Made by a program: the position numbers and the translations under genes. This document shows, one piece after another, positions 56,601-64,000 of a stretch of DNA of 64,000 bases. The stretch's first letter is position 1. Every line of letters starts with the position of its first letter. The notes under the pieces were generated by a model that was given only the letters and a program-made list of their open reading frames with translations, made no database searches and was not told where the DNA came from. This DNA comes from Microbulbifer sp. ALW1. GTDB taxonomy: Bacteria > Pseudomonadota > Gammaproteobacteria > Pseudomonadales > Cellvibrionaceae. The stretch lies in NCBI RefSeq assembly GCF_009903625.1, contig NZ_CP047569.1, positions 268,001 through 332,000 on the forward strand, in the 5' to 3' direction.

Positions 56601-59600
56601 TCAGACCCCAGTCCCGATCTGCAGCACTGTTCAGGGTATCGGCACTACCGCTAGCGCCGTCCAGATCAGAAACGTCGTAGAAGTTGTAGCCTGCAAAGGT
56701 ATCGACGGTGAGAGTGCCTTCGGAGCTAAGAGTGAAAATCTCACTACCGGTGGTGCCGGTCAGCTTGCCAGTGGTGATCTGGCTCACGCCCTTGATGACC
56801 AGAGAACCGGCATTCAATTGCTCAGCAGTACCAGACAGTGCAATACCACCTGCGTAACCTTGTGCATTCAGGGAAAGGTCAGCGAGTGTGCTAACTTTAA
56901 AGTCAGTCCCTTTAGTCAATTGAGCAAGGCCTGTAATTTCAGTTTGACCAACAATTACATCTGCATCGCTATCCAGCTGAAATAGCGCACCTTCGTTATA
57001 GCTCAGCACGCCATCGGAAGTATTGATAGTGTCCATATCGACGACGTTAACATTAACGTTATTGTCAGGATCACCGTCCCCATTCGTAAACTTAGTACCT
57101 CCATTAAACGTCCAGTTATCGTCCCATCCGATAACTTCAATACCATTCGCAGTACCCTGAACAACCTCTAGATTCCGAAACTCGATATTGCTTCCGGTTG
57201 CCGCATACACATATCCATAGGTACTGTGTTCGCTACGTGAAAATGTGGTAGTGACACTCTCCGCATCTCTCGCTGCAAGCAGGTAGGTGTCTACTTCGGT
57301 AAGCTCTGAAATCAATATTCCATCGGAGCCATCTTCCTTAATCACGCGGACGCTATCTGAGTCTTCCTGCAGCCTCACACCGTACACATAACTTGAGGCG
57401 TCAAGTGTGATAGTGCCACCGCCTTGACTAGCATTGAGGACCTTATTCAAATCGGAAAACAAGATACCGTAAATGCCTACCGCACCTGATGTGTCGACAA
57501 TGAATTCGTTATCCTCATTTTTTTCTGCCGTTAGATCAGCGCCATTGGAGGTGACCAGCCATCCACCACTAAAATGTATACCCTGGTTAGTCACACCGCC
57601 TTTATCCACAATCCAGTTACCTGTGGAATTAACCTTATGATCTGAAGAACCACCAATCAGCGCCTCAAGCCCGCTAGCCTCAAAGCTTGAATCGCTAAAT
57701 TCAATATTGTTCGATGCAATTACATTCAATTCAGCAGCACTTAGGTTGCTAAGATCCAGTGTATCTATTTCATTGCCACCAACTACACCGCCGGCGACAA
57801 GCTCACTTACACCACTGAAAACATAGCCAGCATAAGTATCAACCGTAATATCGCCGTCGGATTCCAGCGTAAATGTTTCAGCAGCAGATGTACCGGTTAG
57901 CGTTCCGATCGTGACCTGGGGAGTATTGGTGATGGTTACGCCGTCGGCAACCAGCTGCCCTGCGAATCCAGTAAGATTAATACCGGCAGTTAATGCGCTG
58001 GCATCAATGTGATCCTCACCAGCACGTCCATCAACTGCAGAAATACCATAGAAATCAACAGCGGCGTAATTCAGCGCATCGTCAGTGAGGGTGAAAAGGT
58101 CTTCCTCACCAACAACGCTACTGTCAACTCCGTACAGGGTTACGCCATCGCCGACCACAATGCTGTTTGCACCCTGGATATCGGCGATCGCATTTGAATC
58201 ACCATGTAAGCTAACCACTCCCGAATCCACTTCAACGGAAGCAATCGCCTCAGATTCCGTATCCGAAACGGCCAGGGAAATACTGCTGACGTTGAACCGA
58301 TGGTTGCCACCTAAATCCTGAACATTCAGTTTTTCGTTCGCACGAACATCCCCCAGGTCACTGGCAACAAGGCTACCGGCTTCATCTGCACCGACTTGGC
58401 CAACGGTTAACGAGAAAGCATTGACGTCTACATCGGCCGAGTTGGTAAATCCATTTTTTGCGACGACATTCAGGTTACCGCTTGACTCCTGGATATCTCC
58501 ATTGACCGTGACAGAGCCAGTTTCAGCGGAAATTGTGACGCCACCATTATTCGCCAGTGCCTGGGTTAGCGATTCAGATGTAATACAGTTTGTTACACAG
58601 TCAACGCCATCTACTGCAAGACTCGTAGTGGTAAGCTGCCAGTGACCGCCGGTAGTGTCGTCGCTTGCGGTGATAACGGAAACATCGCCGTCAAGTGACA
58701 CGTCGGCAGAAGTGATGACGGCGCCGCCAGAATTATCCGATCCTCGACCAATTGCACTAATCGTTCCATCGAGGCTCAAATTCGCCGATGCCGAGATCGT
58801 TATATCACCGCCACTGGCTAAGGTTTCGGTCTCAACATCAGCTCCGCTAACGGCATCGAATTCGGTATAGGTACTGGCATCTGCAATTAACGCACTGCCA
58901 GAACCCAGTACAATATCTGTCGCACTAAGACTAATCTCACCAGCGCGCACATCCTCAACAGGGTCTAATGGTTCACTTAAAGTACCGTTGCTTACTTTAA
59001 TTACTCCGCCATTATTGATCGCGGCGGAACCAGCCGATGACGCCCCAAGAGTAATCGTGCCACCGGTTGTATCTATGCCCGCCGCCAGTACCGTCCCAGT
59101 GTTATTGACCGCTGCACTAACCATTGCATCAGCAGCTCCGGCTTCCATTAGCACATGAACAGCTTCAATATCACCGCTGTTCATAATTTCGATCAACCCA
59201 GAAAATTCTTCAGAGAGACTGGCATTACTAATAGCGAAACCAGAATAACTACCATTATCGAGGGTCAGGGTTACTTCCCCACCGGCTAACAGGTTGACAC
59301 GCCCACTCGCCACGTTCACGTCAGGAAATGAACCTAATGCAGAAAGATCTGTGCTGTTCTGCAAGCTGGAACCAATCAAAGTGATCTCACCGGCCACTAT
59401 ATCGCCACTCGTCGTAACGACACCGGGTGTACCCTCACCTCCTTCTGCCAGTGAAAATACAGAGTCACCTGTGTTACTGGTAACATCTCCAGACATCGCC
59501 GCCACGGTTAAAGCCGCAACATTAACCGATGAGCCGGAACCAAACATTACGCCGCGAGGGTTGATCAAAACCACATGACCGTCAGACCACAGGTTTCCCT

Positions 59601-59937
59601 GGATATCGGTTGTCCCCTCGAGCACTCGGTTGATGACCATCGCAGAGCGGTCGAACCCACCATCAACGCCGGTGAAGTCGAAATTGACGGTTTCATCGCC
59701 TAATATGACAAAACTATCCCAGTCGATGTGAGCAAAACTACCATCGATGGTATAAGTGGTTTCACCTACTGCAGGTGTGCTGGTTATATCTGCAAGATCG
59801 ACCGAACCGCCATCAATCGTGACGCTATTTGCATTACCCGGCGCAGCCATGACTGGCTGCGATACCGCCAAGCCCATTCCCGCCACACTCACCGCAACAG
59901 AGAGCAAATTTCGTTTCATGTTCATGATGATTGCCAC
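47638..59937 (-). CDS. Giant TpsA-type exoprotein (filamentous hemagglutinin N-terminal domain)
   Basis: The 4,099-residue protein has a signal peptide (about residues 1-32), then a TPS domain with VLINPRGVMFGSGSSVNV (residues 122-140), the hallmark recognised by TpsB transporters. Residues 160-570 look like a beta-helix. From about 570 to 3,850 it consists of many related 50-70-residue modules with patterns such as GGNDTLDASAF, FNGITKVDAG and FTGLSEVLGGG. Among them, residues 1217-2559 contain a 653-residue unit repeated exactly. The last 250 residues are unlike the repeats and end in an acidic/basic tail; no toxin domain was recognised. It is likely a surface adhesin or fibre. The start is GTG with a GGAG site only 4 bases away; ATG 59925 is an alternative. 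The transporter gene is 54 bp upstream. Confidence 0.88.
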   Translation of the reverse strand: MAIIMNMKRNLLSVAVSVAGMGLAVSQPVMAAPGNANSVTIDGGSVDLADITSTPAVGETTYTIDGSFAHIDWDSFVILGDETVNFDFTGVDGGFDRSAMVINRVLEGTTDIQGNLWSDGHVVLINPRGVMFGSGSSVNVAALTVAAMSGDVTSNTGDSVFSLAEGGEGTPGVVTTSGDIVAGEITLIGSSLQNSTDLSALGSFPDVNVASGRVNLLAGGEVTLTLDNGSYSGFAISNASLSEEFSGLIEIMNSGDIEAVHVLMEAGAADAMVSAAVNNTGTVLAAGIDTTGGTITLGASSAGSAAINNGGVIKVSNGTLSEPLDPVEDVRAGEISLSATDIVLGSGSALIADASTYTEFDAVSGADVETETLASGGDITISASANLSLDGTISAIGRGSDNSGGAVITSADVSLDGDVSVITASDDTTGGHWQLTTTSLAVDGVDCVTNCITSESLTQALANNGGVTISAETGSVTVNGDIQESSGNLNVVAKNGFTNSADVDVNAFSLTVGQVGADEAGSLVASDLGDVRANEKLNVQDLGGNHRFNVSSISLAVSDTESEAIASVEVDSGVVSLHGDSNAIADIQGANSIVVGDGVTLYGVDSSVVGEEDLFTLTDDALNYAAVDFYGISAVDGRAGEDHIDASALTAGINLTGFAGQLVADGVTITNTPQVTIGTLTGTSAAETFTLESDGDITVDTYAGYVFSGVSELVAGGVVGGNEIDTLDLSNLSAAELNVIASNNIEFSDSSFEASGLEALIGGSSDHKVNSTGNWIVDKGGVTNQGIHFSGGWLVTSNGADLTAEKNEDNEFIVDTSGAVGIYGILFSDLNKVLNASQGGGTITLDASSYVYGVRLQEDSDSVRVIKEDGSDGILISELTEVDTYLLAARDAESVTTTFSRSEHSTYGYVYAATGSNIEFRNLEVVQGTANGIEVIGWDDNWTFNGGTKFTNGDGDPDNNVNVNVVDMDTINTSDGVLSYNEGALFQLDSDADVIVGQTEITGLAQLTKGTDFKVSTLADLSLNAQGYAGGIALSGTAEQLNAGSLVIKGVSQITTGKLTGTTGSEIFTLSSEGTLTVDTFAGYNFYDVSDLDGASGSADTLNSAADRDWGLTQNLSSITHGSLSASNITTFDGGSGRVVGDVSGHDFVVTGDNAVQVNGSHQFTGIAKVDAGTGTDDVEAIADVTLAGSNGAFNSSLIDFTGIDSASASTLQGSVSSETFLMTGAGELTVANIEFSDLVTVKGGTGTGTEADVVTSRSGQGYILNGTGTVDHDGITFSEIETYNGAGSANLNASAYTNGLALTGNNREVSAASATFTGLVSAQAGSLNGSDQDDVFALSGSGITARNILFTGMTSVTSGGASNSVSSASGLDWALTDADTASSNGIDFNDFVTIKTSAATLTGTSGNDEFALTDSADGLTVGYEAMNFTGLSEVLGGGAADTDVGDQLDASGYGESLTLTGIDGELQADNTLTFKALNSAILANLTATDSYEEFAVTGDQALTVAALNLSGLSEVHGQSGSDKLVAVDTPSMETGYVASSGINFYDLGAISAGALDATTGDDVITYDADNLLVNGIQVEGVTTIDTRGGDNDSVTGKSGQDWELLSQTSARNNGITFNNAETLTAVSADLLGTTGIDAFALTSGGSVSLLNDADEISMTISGMSSLKGNGGNDTLDASAFTPGITLTATTGQVDAGDLAITAVTEITTDKLTGTTGSEIFTLSSGGTLTVDTFAGYNFYDVSDLDGASGSVDTLNSAADRDWGLTQNLSSITHGSLTTSNITNFSGGTGRIVGDDSDHNFLLTGSNGVEIDTTHQFNGITKVDAGTATDDVEAVAQVTLAGSDGVFNTSSIDFTGIDSASASILQGSVSNETFLMTGAGELTVANIEFSDLVTVKGGTGTGTEADVVTSRSGQGYILNGTGTVDHDGITFSEIETYNGAGSANLNASAYTNGLALTGNNREVSAASATFTGLVSAQAGSLNGSDQDDVFALSGSGITARNILFTGMTSVTSGGASNSVSSASGLDWALTDADTASSNGIDFNDFVTIKTSAATLTGTSGNDEFALTDSADGLTVGYEAMNFTGLSEVLGGGAADTDVGDQLDASGYGESLTLTGIDGELQADNTLTFKALNSAILANLTATDSYEEFAVTGDQALTVAALNLSGLSEVHGQSGSDKLVAVDTPSMETGYVASSGINFYDLGAISAGALDATTGDDVITYDADNLLVNGIQVEGVTTIDTRGGDNDSVTGKSGQDWELLSQTSARNNGITFNNAETLTAVSADLLGTTGIDAFALTSGGSVSLLNDADEISMTISGMSSLKGNGGNDTLDASAFTPGITLTATTGQVDAGDLAITAVTEITTDKLTGTTGSEIFTLSSGGTLTVDTFAGYNFYDVSDLDGASGSVDTLNSAADRDWGLTQNLSSITHGSLTTSNITNFSGGTGRIVGDDSDHNFLLTGSNGVEIDTTHQFNGITKVDAGTATDDVEAVAQVTLAGSDGVFNTSSIDFTGIDSASASILQGSVSNETFLMTGAGELTVANIEFSDLVTVKGGTGTGTEADVVTSRSGQGYILNNTGTVDHDGITFSEIETYNGSGSANLNASAYTNGLTLTGNNREVSAASATFTGLVSAQAGSLNGSDQDDVFALSGSSITARNILFTGMTSVTSGGASNSVSSASGLDWALIDADTASSNGIDFNDFITIKTSAATLTGTSGNDEFALTDSADGLTVGYEAMNFTGLSEVLGGGATDTDVGDQLDASGYGESLTLTGTDGELKAEDTLTFKAFNSAQVSELDGSAGDETFRVTGTGAISVAGLAISGLSQVNGNEGSNSISSSGSANLSEDKTFVTAEGIAFYDIGKVLVGFLEATDGDDEIAFSEDGNVTINGFEISSSTQVDGKGGTDTVTGFSGSDWTVTGDSSAENNSIAFLNVEILNALNAGLYGTGNQDDFVLNSDGSVSVGALTVNDMSFVDGLSGNDTLNASAFDAGLTLSDTAGDLLAGALTLTGIAQAKTGTLIGSSGADQFEYGSDGVITVGSQAFNGVGVLGGGAGADTFVSAASADWLLAQNAASLTHDGVSVSAVETFSGGAGRIVGDDSGHNFVVTADNALQADGVSFTGVNTVEGGIGSDDVSALAAVNLAETDGAFTSSAMAFSGIDTVSTTALLGSTAAEQFEMLASGALSVNGLTFRNLETVSGGNGEEDEVTSRTGQGYALAADDSVTHENIQFTGVELFQGQGASLAISGQEQAQVTGSGTLAAGASSFSGLQSVTLEGGNIDLAAWNGVTLNGAGAVTSGQISVTGVTTVSSSGAVTGSAGDDQFTVTGDGALSSAGIAFSDVSAVAGAGGSDSIVGHESSDWQLGSEAGALNHAAMAFSNVEQASGGSGIVNGSDADTLFTLDAAGSLVAGGIAFEDVVAVNAGVGADRVETASGERWALGAGAGSASAAGVSFLGIEQISTESAIIDGTQNSVSESFALSSETSEISVLGMLFDSVAEVFAGSEGNNEVVSDADNWQLVSGARVAANGVTFNGIDRVVTANARLTGTSAAEQFVLGGVLGSLNVEGIDFSGIGQLVGNGGADSLLGTASADTFDLASDGGITAAGIDFDGIARVDAGGGADSVSGGAGSWASVSEDGALVAGGAVATVESISVLFENLEQVENTGVYSGPSFGTDYLMTGPANLEMAGVTFAAVDTINASAGSDTLYGLNADMSWVIGGAGGSVSGGGESVAFSGFEQIVAGSGADSFSLEGGTLTSLDTGDGNDTVVMKGTLLDSLLLGSGDDVLQILGGSQPAQLSAGEGSDQLETQLADQQWQITGGVDAQNSVGEFAFTGFETLVDGAGGLNLLTNQQLDFTASGDGAGVDFSSGGMTLAYDGSGDLVLVSNSRAAIGGSLKARSADLTLAGDMDIESELESLTLRSSVGNIDVAIVEKDDLVIGQINVGRGNLSLASSGFGLLTAESFRDTHVTAGTARLGNDPQLWSNIGTVINPLRLNVTESVDIVSLFYYEPAFEGQLPAFTAVGNKGVSIASSQTSQGLKSAVQNPVDDIAQLDPGIFSEVAPYSLGIDVLNLPEVRLHGGELLPMDEQEEEERRRAVPVAAGGN
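52260..56284. repeat. Exact tandem duplication, period 1,959 bp, within the exoprotein gene
   Basis: By eye, bases 52260-54325 and 54219-56284 are identical over about 2,066 bp at an offset of 1,959 bp. A third, diverged copy flanks the block on both sides (about 51,580-52,260 and 56,285-56,800). The period is a multiple of three (653 codons), so the frame is kept. The stretch from about 56.8 to 59.7 kb looks more A/T-rich than the repeats. Confidence 0.85.
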
Positions 59938-59991
59938 TTAGCTCCATGGCGGCGCCTGGGCGCTGCCGATATCATTAAATTTGAAGTTTGT

Positions 59992-61971
59992 TTACTGCAG
60001 GAAGTAGGAGAAATCTGCGTATATCGTCGGTTCGTCGGCATTATCTCCAGTGCCATCGATGGACGATTTTGACGTGGTAGGCCAGGCCAGAGAGAGCTGG
60101 CTCGCCCAGTTTTCACTCCAGCTGAACTTAAACAGAAAGCCCGCGCCGGCCAGTGCGGCCCAGTCATTGTCCAGCCCGGGCTCGAAGTTATTCACAACCC
60201 CGTAGCCCGCATCGGCGATTACCGCGACCTGAAGAATATCGTTCAGGCGACTACCAAAAATCCTCGGGTTTATCGTGTCGGGAAATGAGGGATACCATTC
60301 CGCGGAAAACAGACCAGCCTGGTCGGCGGAGAAATCACGCACATCAAATGCGCGAACACCATTCGCGCCGCCCAACGTCAGCTGTTCGAAAGAAGGAAGA
60401 GCATTTTCACTGTATTGCCAACGGCTTTTGAGAATAAGCCGGGATTGCGCTGTGGTGAATGGCATCGGCAGGAACAAAAGTGAGCTGGTTTCTGCGGCAA
60501 ATTTCTGAAAGTCGGAGTCTGTCTCCAGCTCAGATTCGCCGGAATAGCTGGTCAGCTCGCCATACTGGAATTTTGCATTGACCACATTCAACATCGGAAT
60601 GGCACCGCCGGACAGGCGATCCATATAAGCACCGATCTCACCACCGAGTGCGTGATCCCAGCTATCGAGCACTGGAGTAATGGACGTAATATCCGATTTT
60701 TTATCGGTCAAACCGAAGGAGCCCGTGATATTGAAGTCCCGCGAACGCTTGAATTTTTGCTCGACGGTTACGCCATAGTTTTCGTTGACACCTTCTAGCT
60801 CCAGGAGGTTAATAAAGTTTTCATCATCGTCCGCATCGTGAATCTTGAACTTGTTGTAGTCGGCAGACACCAGTAAGCGGGTGCGGGGACTGAATAATGG
60901 CAGGCTGTATTTGAGCTGGCCGAGATTGGAGCCAAATCCAGAGTCAAAGTCATCGATACCGGAAGACTTCAGATAACCCACCGTCAGCTCATCCCCAATC
61001 CCAAGGGGGTTGAACCAATCCACTGCGGTAAAAATCCGGTTGTCGCCAGTAAAAGTGGAACCGTGGTTATCCATACGGGTAACCAGGCGCCAATCACTCT
61101 CATCCCTTACCTTCAGGTTCAGACGTGTTTCGCCAGGATTGTCGCCGGGACTGAAATAGCCGGTCACATTCAAAGCCGGCAGGTCATTCAGCAGGTACAG
61201 AGATTCCTCGATACTATCGTGATTGACCAGCTTGCCTTTTTGGCTGGAAAAAGCCGCCGCCAGCTGCTTCTCACTGTACTTCTGGTTATCGTGTACCGAA
61301 ACCTGGCCGAGAATGCCCTCCTGGACAGAAAAGGTGACGATACCGTCCTTCACTTCCTGAGCGGGAATCTGTACTTGGGCGAGAAACAAGCCTTGCTGCC
61401 GGTAAAACCGGGTTAGCTCTGCCGCAATATCCTCAAGATCCACATAACTGAGGCCGCGCTGGTTGTTCTGTCGCTCCAGCACATTGATCAGCTTGCGCAG
61501 TTCCCGTGGACCGAGGCTTTCCGGCGCGAAGCGCGCACCCATACCATCGAGCAGCAGCGCAATTTCCTTCAGGTTGTCTACCGTATAGCCGGCGGCTACC
61601 ATCTTGTCTTCCTGCATGTACTTGACACGCAGCGCCTCCGCTTTCGCCTCAACCGTTTCGCGGTCTATACCGAATTCTGGATACTCTTCCAGGCGATGAA
61701 AGCGAAATTCTTTGACGGAGATTCTCGGCCCGATTTCCCGCCCGGACACTTCGGGAATATCGGTATCCAGATTCGGATCTCTGGCTTCCCGTGAACGACG
61801 CTCAAACTCTTCGGCCACATCGGCATCGTTGATGTGTGGCACATCCTGTTCAAATGCCTGGCGCACCCTGCTGCGAAAGCCACTATCGTCGTCTTGCGCG
61901 CTTGCAACGGTTGTCGACAGCAACAGTCCCGCAATGGAAATTGAAAGAAATCCCTTTTTGAACAATGCCAC
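59992..61971 (-). CDS. TpsB/FhaC-type two-partner secretion transporter
   Basis: The 659-residue protein has a signal peptide (VALFKKGFLSISIAGLLLS, ending near ASAQ). It then has a POTRA-type region (about 90-280, with SYVDLEDIAAELTRFYRQQG and VQIPAQEVKDGIVTFSVQEG) and a 16-strand-type barrel with the conserved FSADQAGLFSAEWYP region near the end. It ends in YFLQ. It should move the adjacent TpsA across the outer membrane. The start is GTG with an AAGGGGGA ribosome site; a TTG at 62001 is in frame. It lies 54 bp before the exoprotein gene. Confidence 0.9.
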   Translation of the reverse strand: MALFKKGFLSISIAGLLLSTTVASAQDDDSGFRSRVRQAFEQDVPHINDADVAEEFERRSREARDPNLDTDIPEVSGREIGPRISVKEFRFHRLEEYPEFGIDRETVEAKAEALRVKYMQEDKMVAAGYTVDNLKEIALLLDGMGARFAPESLGPRELRKLINVLERQNNQRGLSYVDLEDIAAELTRFYRQQGLFLAQVQIPAQEVKDGIVTFSVQEGILGQVSVHDNQKYSEKQLAAAFSSQKGKLVNHDSIEESLYLLNDLPALNVTGYFSPGDNPGETRLNLKVRDESDWRLVTRMDNHGSTFTGDNRIFTAVDWFNPLGIGDELTVGYLKSSGIDDFDSGFGSNLGQLKYSLPLFSPRTRLLVSADYNKFKIHDADDDENFINLLELEGVNENYGVTVEQKFKRSRDFNITGSFGLTDKKSDITSITPVLDSWDHALGGEIGAYMDRLSGGAIPMLNVVNAKFQYGELTSYSGESELETDSDFQKFAAETSSLLFLPMPFTTAQSRLILKSRWQYSENALPSFEQLTLGGANGVRAFDVRDFSADQAGLFSAEWYPSFPDTINPRIFGSRLNDILQVAVIADAGYGVVNNFEPGLDNDWAALAGAGFLFKFSWSENWASQLSLAWPTTSKSSIDGTGDNADEPTIYADFSYFLQ

Positions 61972-62067
61972 ACTTCCCCCTTGGAATATGCCAGATGCCA
62001 ACTACAGCCGTATTTCCCGATCGATACGATCAATCACTGTCAGCCAGATTCAAACGTTTTAACGTGC

Positions 62068-64000
62068 TCAGCGCACAAGATCGCGCACGATACGGAAGCC
62101 AGTAATTTCATCACCGGCGCCATTGTGGAGTGTTTTTGACGTTGCCAGACAGCGACTCATGGCATCCAGGCGGCTGCCGCCTGCGGCGATCAGCTGTTTG
62201 TCGACGCCGACAACCCACTCCTGCACATTGCCTACCGCATTGACGATACCAAATGGATTGGCCATGCCTGCGTTCGCCGCGACCAGCTCCAAGCCTCGCT
62301 CAATACCGCCATAGCGCAGAGAACAGTTCCTGTCTGCAACTTCGGGCTGCCCGTTGGCGCTAGCGGCAGCAAACCACTCACTCTCGGAAGGCAAACGATA
62401 ACTGCGCCCGGTTTCCGCACTCAGCCACTGAATGTATTGCTCAGCCTGCTCTCGTGAAATGTTGTGCACGGGAAGTCCGCTGGACTCCAACGCGAGTCCC
62501 TCACAGCCGCCCTTGGCTTTGCAATAGCGAGCAAACTCGCCATTGGATATCTCATAGCGCCCTACCGCCAGAGGCCTTCCCGAAGTCCCCGTCACTACCA
62601 CCATTTGCGGGCCAAAACCACTGTCACCCATAGGGTCAGCACAGGTGTATCTATCACCTTTGGCACCACTTCCCGGCCGCAGATGGGCACAATAATCAAT
62701 ATCGAAGTTGGCCAGTTGGCGCTGCGCAGGCAGCATGATGCGCGCCTCCTTCAGTAGCCCTTCTGTCCGCTCCGGGCTCTTGACGGCAAGGCGAGAAAAA
62801 CAGGAAGTAAGCTCATCGGCCAGCACCGGCCTCAGAACCGCGGCCTTGGCACTGTCGAGCTCTGCAAGGCGGGTCAGCGCAGCCTCGATTCCGGAAACCT
62901 GCATACCGAAGCCACACTTCAGCGAAGACTCCATCTCATCGACTACTGTGTCGATTTTGCGCTGTAATTCCGCTGCAGCCAGGCGCTGCTGCTCCCTGAG
63001 CTCCTGCAGGCGGATACGCTCAGCCTCGCGCTCGGTGGCAATGCGCTCCTCTTCGAGACGCTGGCGGATCTCCTCCCGCTCCAGCGTTAATTGCCCGCGA
63101 ATTTCGTCCGCGCCTTCCACCTGCTCATTCCAGGTTCCGGCCCGGCCAAGCATCTCCTCCGCAGGCTCAAGGTTGCCAAGGGTTAACTGGCCAGTGGCTG
63201 CGGCGATAAACAGGTCAGATACTTGGCGGTGAATCGACTCCGGGAAGGCGACATCCTCAGGGTTCAGCTTGGTGTATTCCTCGAGCTCGATACGCAAGTC
63301 GCGCTCCCAGGAAGACGTGAGTACACTGAGGCCCAACAGGCGATCAATCGCTTCTCGCTTATCGGAGATGCGACGCTCGAGCAGCTCAAGCTCCAGCTTT
63401 TTCTCCAACTCTATTTTTACCCGCTGCTGCTCTGCGGCATTTTCCTGCTCAAGATGGGAGTAGCCGACGCCACCAGCCACCAGAGTTGCAGCGAAGAGTG
63501 CGCCGAAGGCCCACTTCCAACCGGTTTTCCCGAAAAACTGTTGTACAAATTTGTCGACGGTCGCGGTGCGATCTTCACGATGGAATGCGAGTGCGGCTTC
63601 CAGCGCCCGCCACTGGCGGCGTGTCAGGCTGCGAATGCGCTTGGGTTTCAGCTTTTTCTGGAAGGCTTTATCCGCGGGCGTCTTTCCGTAGGGGTGGCGC
63701 CCGCTGAACAGTTCATAGGCCACACAACCCAACGCGAACACATCGTCCGATGGCTGAGGCTCCTCACCCTTAAGCATTTCAAGGCTGGCATAGGCCGGGG
63801 TTAGCGCCCCGAGCGTACCGGCATCGAAAATCGTTTGCTCTCCGGCCTTACTAGCAATCCCACCCTCGGTAACCGCGCGTGCAATACCGAAATCGATAAC
63901 TTTTGCGCCTTTTTTCGCGGTAACGAAAATATTGCCGGGCTTGAAGTCCGAATGAACAATTCTGTGGGAGTGGGCATAAATCAATGCCTGGGAGACATCG
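62068..64000 (-). CDS. Ser/Thr protein kinase fused to FGE/sulfatase-modifying-factor-like domain, 5' part outside window
   Basis: The gene enters from beyond base 64000; the visible 644 codons lack the kinase N-lobe. The kinase C-lobe shows HSDFKPGNIF (HxD variant, Arg of HRD replaced by Ser), DFGIARAV, and SDDVFALGCVAYELFSGRHPYG. Next are a membrane helix (WAFGALFAATLVAGGVGY) and a long charged coiled coil (RRISDKREAIDRLLG and EEIRQRLEEERIATEREAER). A C-terminal SUMF1/formylglycine-generating-enzyme-like domain follows (VGRYEISNGEFARYC, RLPSESEWFAAA, NAVGNVQEWVV, GFRIV). The last part holds only one Cys (SRCLATSK), where true FGE has two, so catalysis is doubtful. It is on the same strand as the secretion genes, 96 bp upstream of the transporter start. 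Confidence 0.87.
   Translation of the reverse strand, partial: DVSQALIYAHSHRIVHSDFKPGNIFVTAKKGAKVIDFGIARAVTEGGIASKAGEQTIFDAGTLGALTPAYASLEMLKGEEPQPSDDVFALGCVAYELFSGRHPYGKTPADKAFQKKLKPKRIRSLTRRQWRALEAALAFHREDRTATVDKFVQQFFGKTGWKWAFGALFAATLVAGGVGYSHLEQENAAEQQRVKIELEKKLELELLERRISDKREAIDRLLGLSVLTSSWERDLRIELEEYTKLNPEDVAFPESIHRQVSDLFIAAATGQLTLGNLEPAEEMLGRAGTWNEQVEGADEIRGQLTLEREEIRQRLEEERIATEREAERIRLQELREQQRLAAAELQRKIDTVVDEMESSLKCGFGMQVSGIEAALTRLAELDSAKAAVLRPVLADELTSCFSRLAVKSPERTEGLLKEARIMLPAQRQLANFDIDYCAHLRPGSGAKGDRYTCADPMGDSGFGPQMVVVTGTSGRPLAVGRYEISNGEFARYCKAKGGCEGLALESSGLPVHNISREQAEQYIQWLSAETGRSYRLPSESEWFAAASANGQPEVADRNCSLRYGGIERGLELVAANAGMANPFGIVNAVGNVQEWVVGVDKQLIAAGGSRLDAMSRCLATSKTLHNGAGDEITGFRIVRDLVR

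Overview
The window looks like chromosomal DNA from a marine or polysaccharide-degrading gammaproteobacterium of the Cellvibrionales type, possibly Microbulbifer. This is inference. It rests on the high G+C, the Pseudomonas-like core order (tRNA-Leu, rnr, rlmB, then rpsF, rpsR, DUF2232-like, rplI, dnaB), the polyserine and Pro-Glu linkers in a secreted protein, and the many envelope and TonB-linked genes. I see no insertion sequence, prophage or CRISPR array.

Region 1 (1-12.5 kb) carries secreted or envelope hydrolases: a truncated zinc peptidase, a CocE/NonD-type alpha/beta hydrolase and an M1 aminopeptidase lipoprotein. A same-strand trio follows: TonB-dependent receptor, TPR-sulfotransferase and beta-lactamase-fold serine hydrolase. 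A nitrilase-family hydrolase comes next. Region 2 (12.5-19 kb) has an MFS transporter, an unusual MocR-type regulator, an HdeD-like membrane protein and a LytTR two-component pair. Region 3 (18.7-28 kb) is mostly metabolic: EVE protein, AlaC-type aminotransferase, nitroreductase, acyl-CoA dehydrogenase with a PsrA-like operator, subtilase, BioD and L,D-transpeptidase.

Region 4 (28-47.5 kb) is the conserved ribosomal/replication block. It is split by about 8.5 kb holding an ECF sigma factor gene with a recognisable ECF-type promoter, a membrane-anchored putative anti-sigma factor and five envelope or secreted proteins of unknown role (a small secreted protein, a TPR/outer-membrane barrel, a Cys-rich EF-hand protein, a membrane-anchored protein and a CxxCH protein), plus an unrelated alpha/beta hydrolase. 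Two identical tRNA-Leu(CAG) genes, each with its own promoter and terminator, flank ppc.

Region 5 (47.6-64 kb) is a two-partner secretion locus: a membrane-anchored Ser/Thr kinase fused to a formylglycine-generating-enzyme-like domain (cut by the window end), a TpsB/FhaC-type transporter and a 4,099-residue TpsA exoprotein. The exoprotein contains an exact tandem duplication with a 1,959-bp period. The kinase/FGE-TPS locus and the ECF-controlled envelope operon are the best candidates for undescribed systems. Start sites were chosen by eye from ribosome binding sites, signal peptides and family N-termini, so they often differ from the longest possible reading frame.
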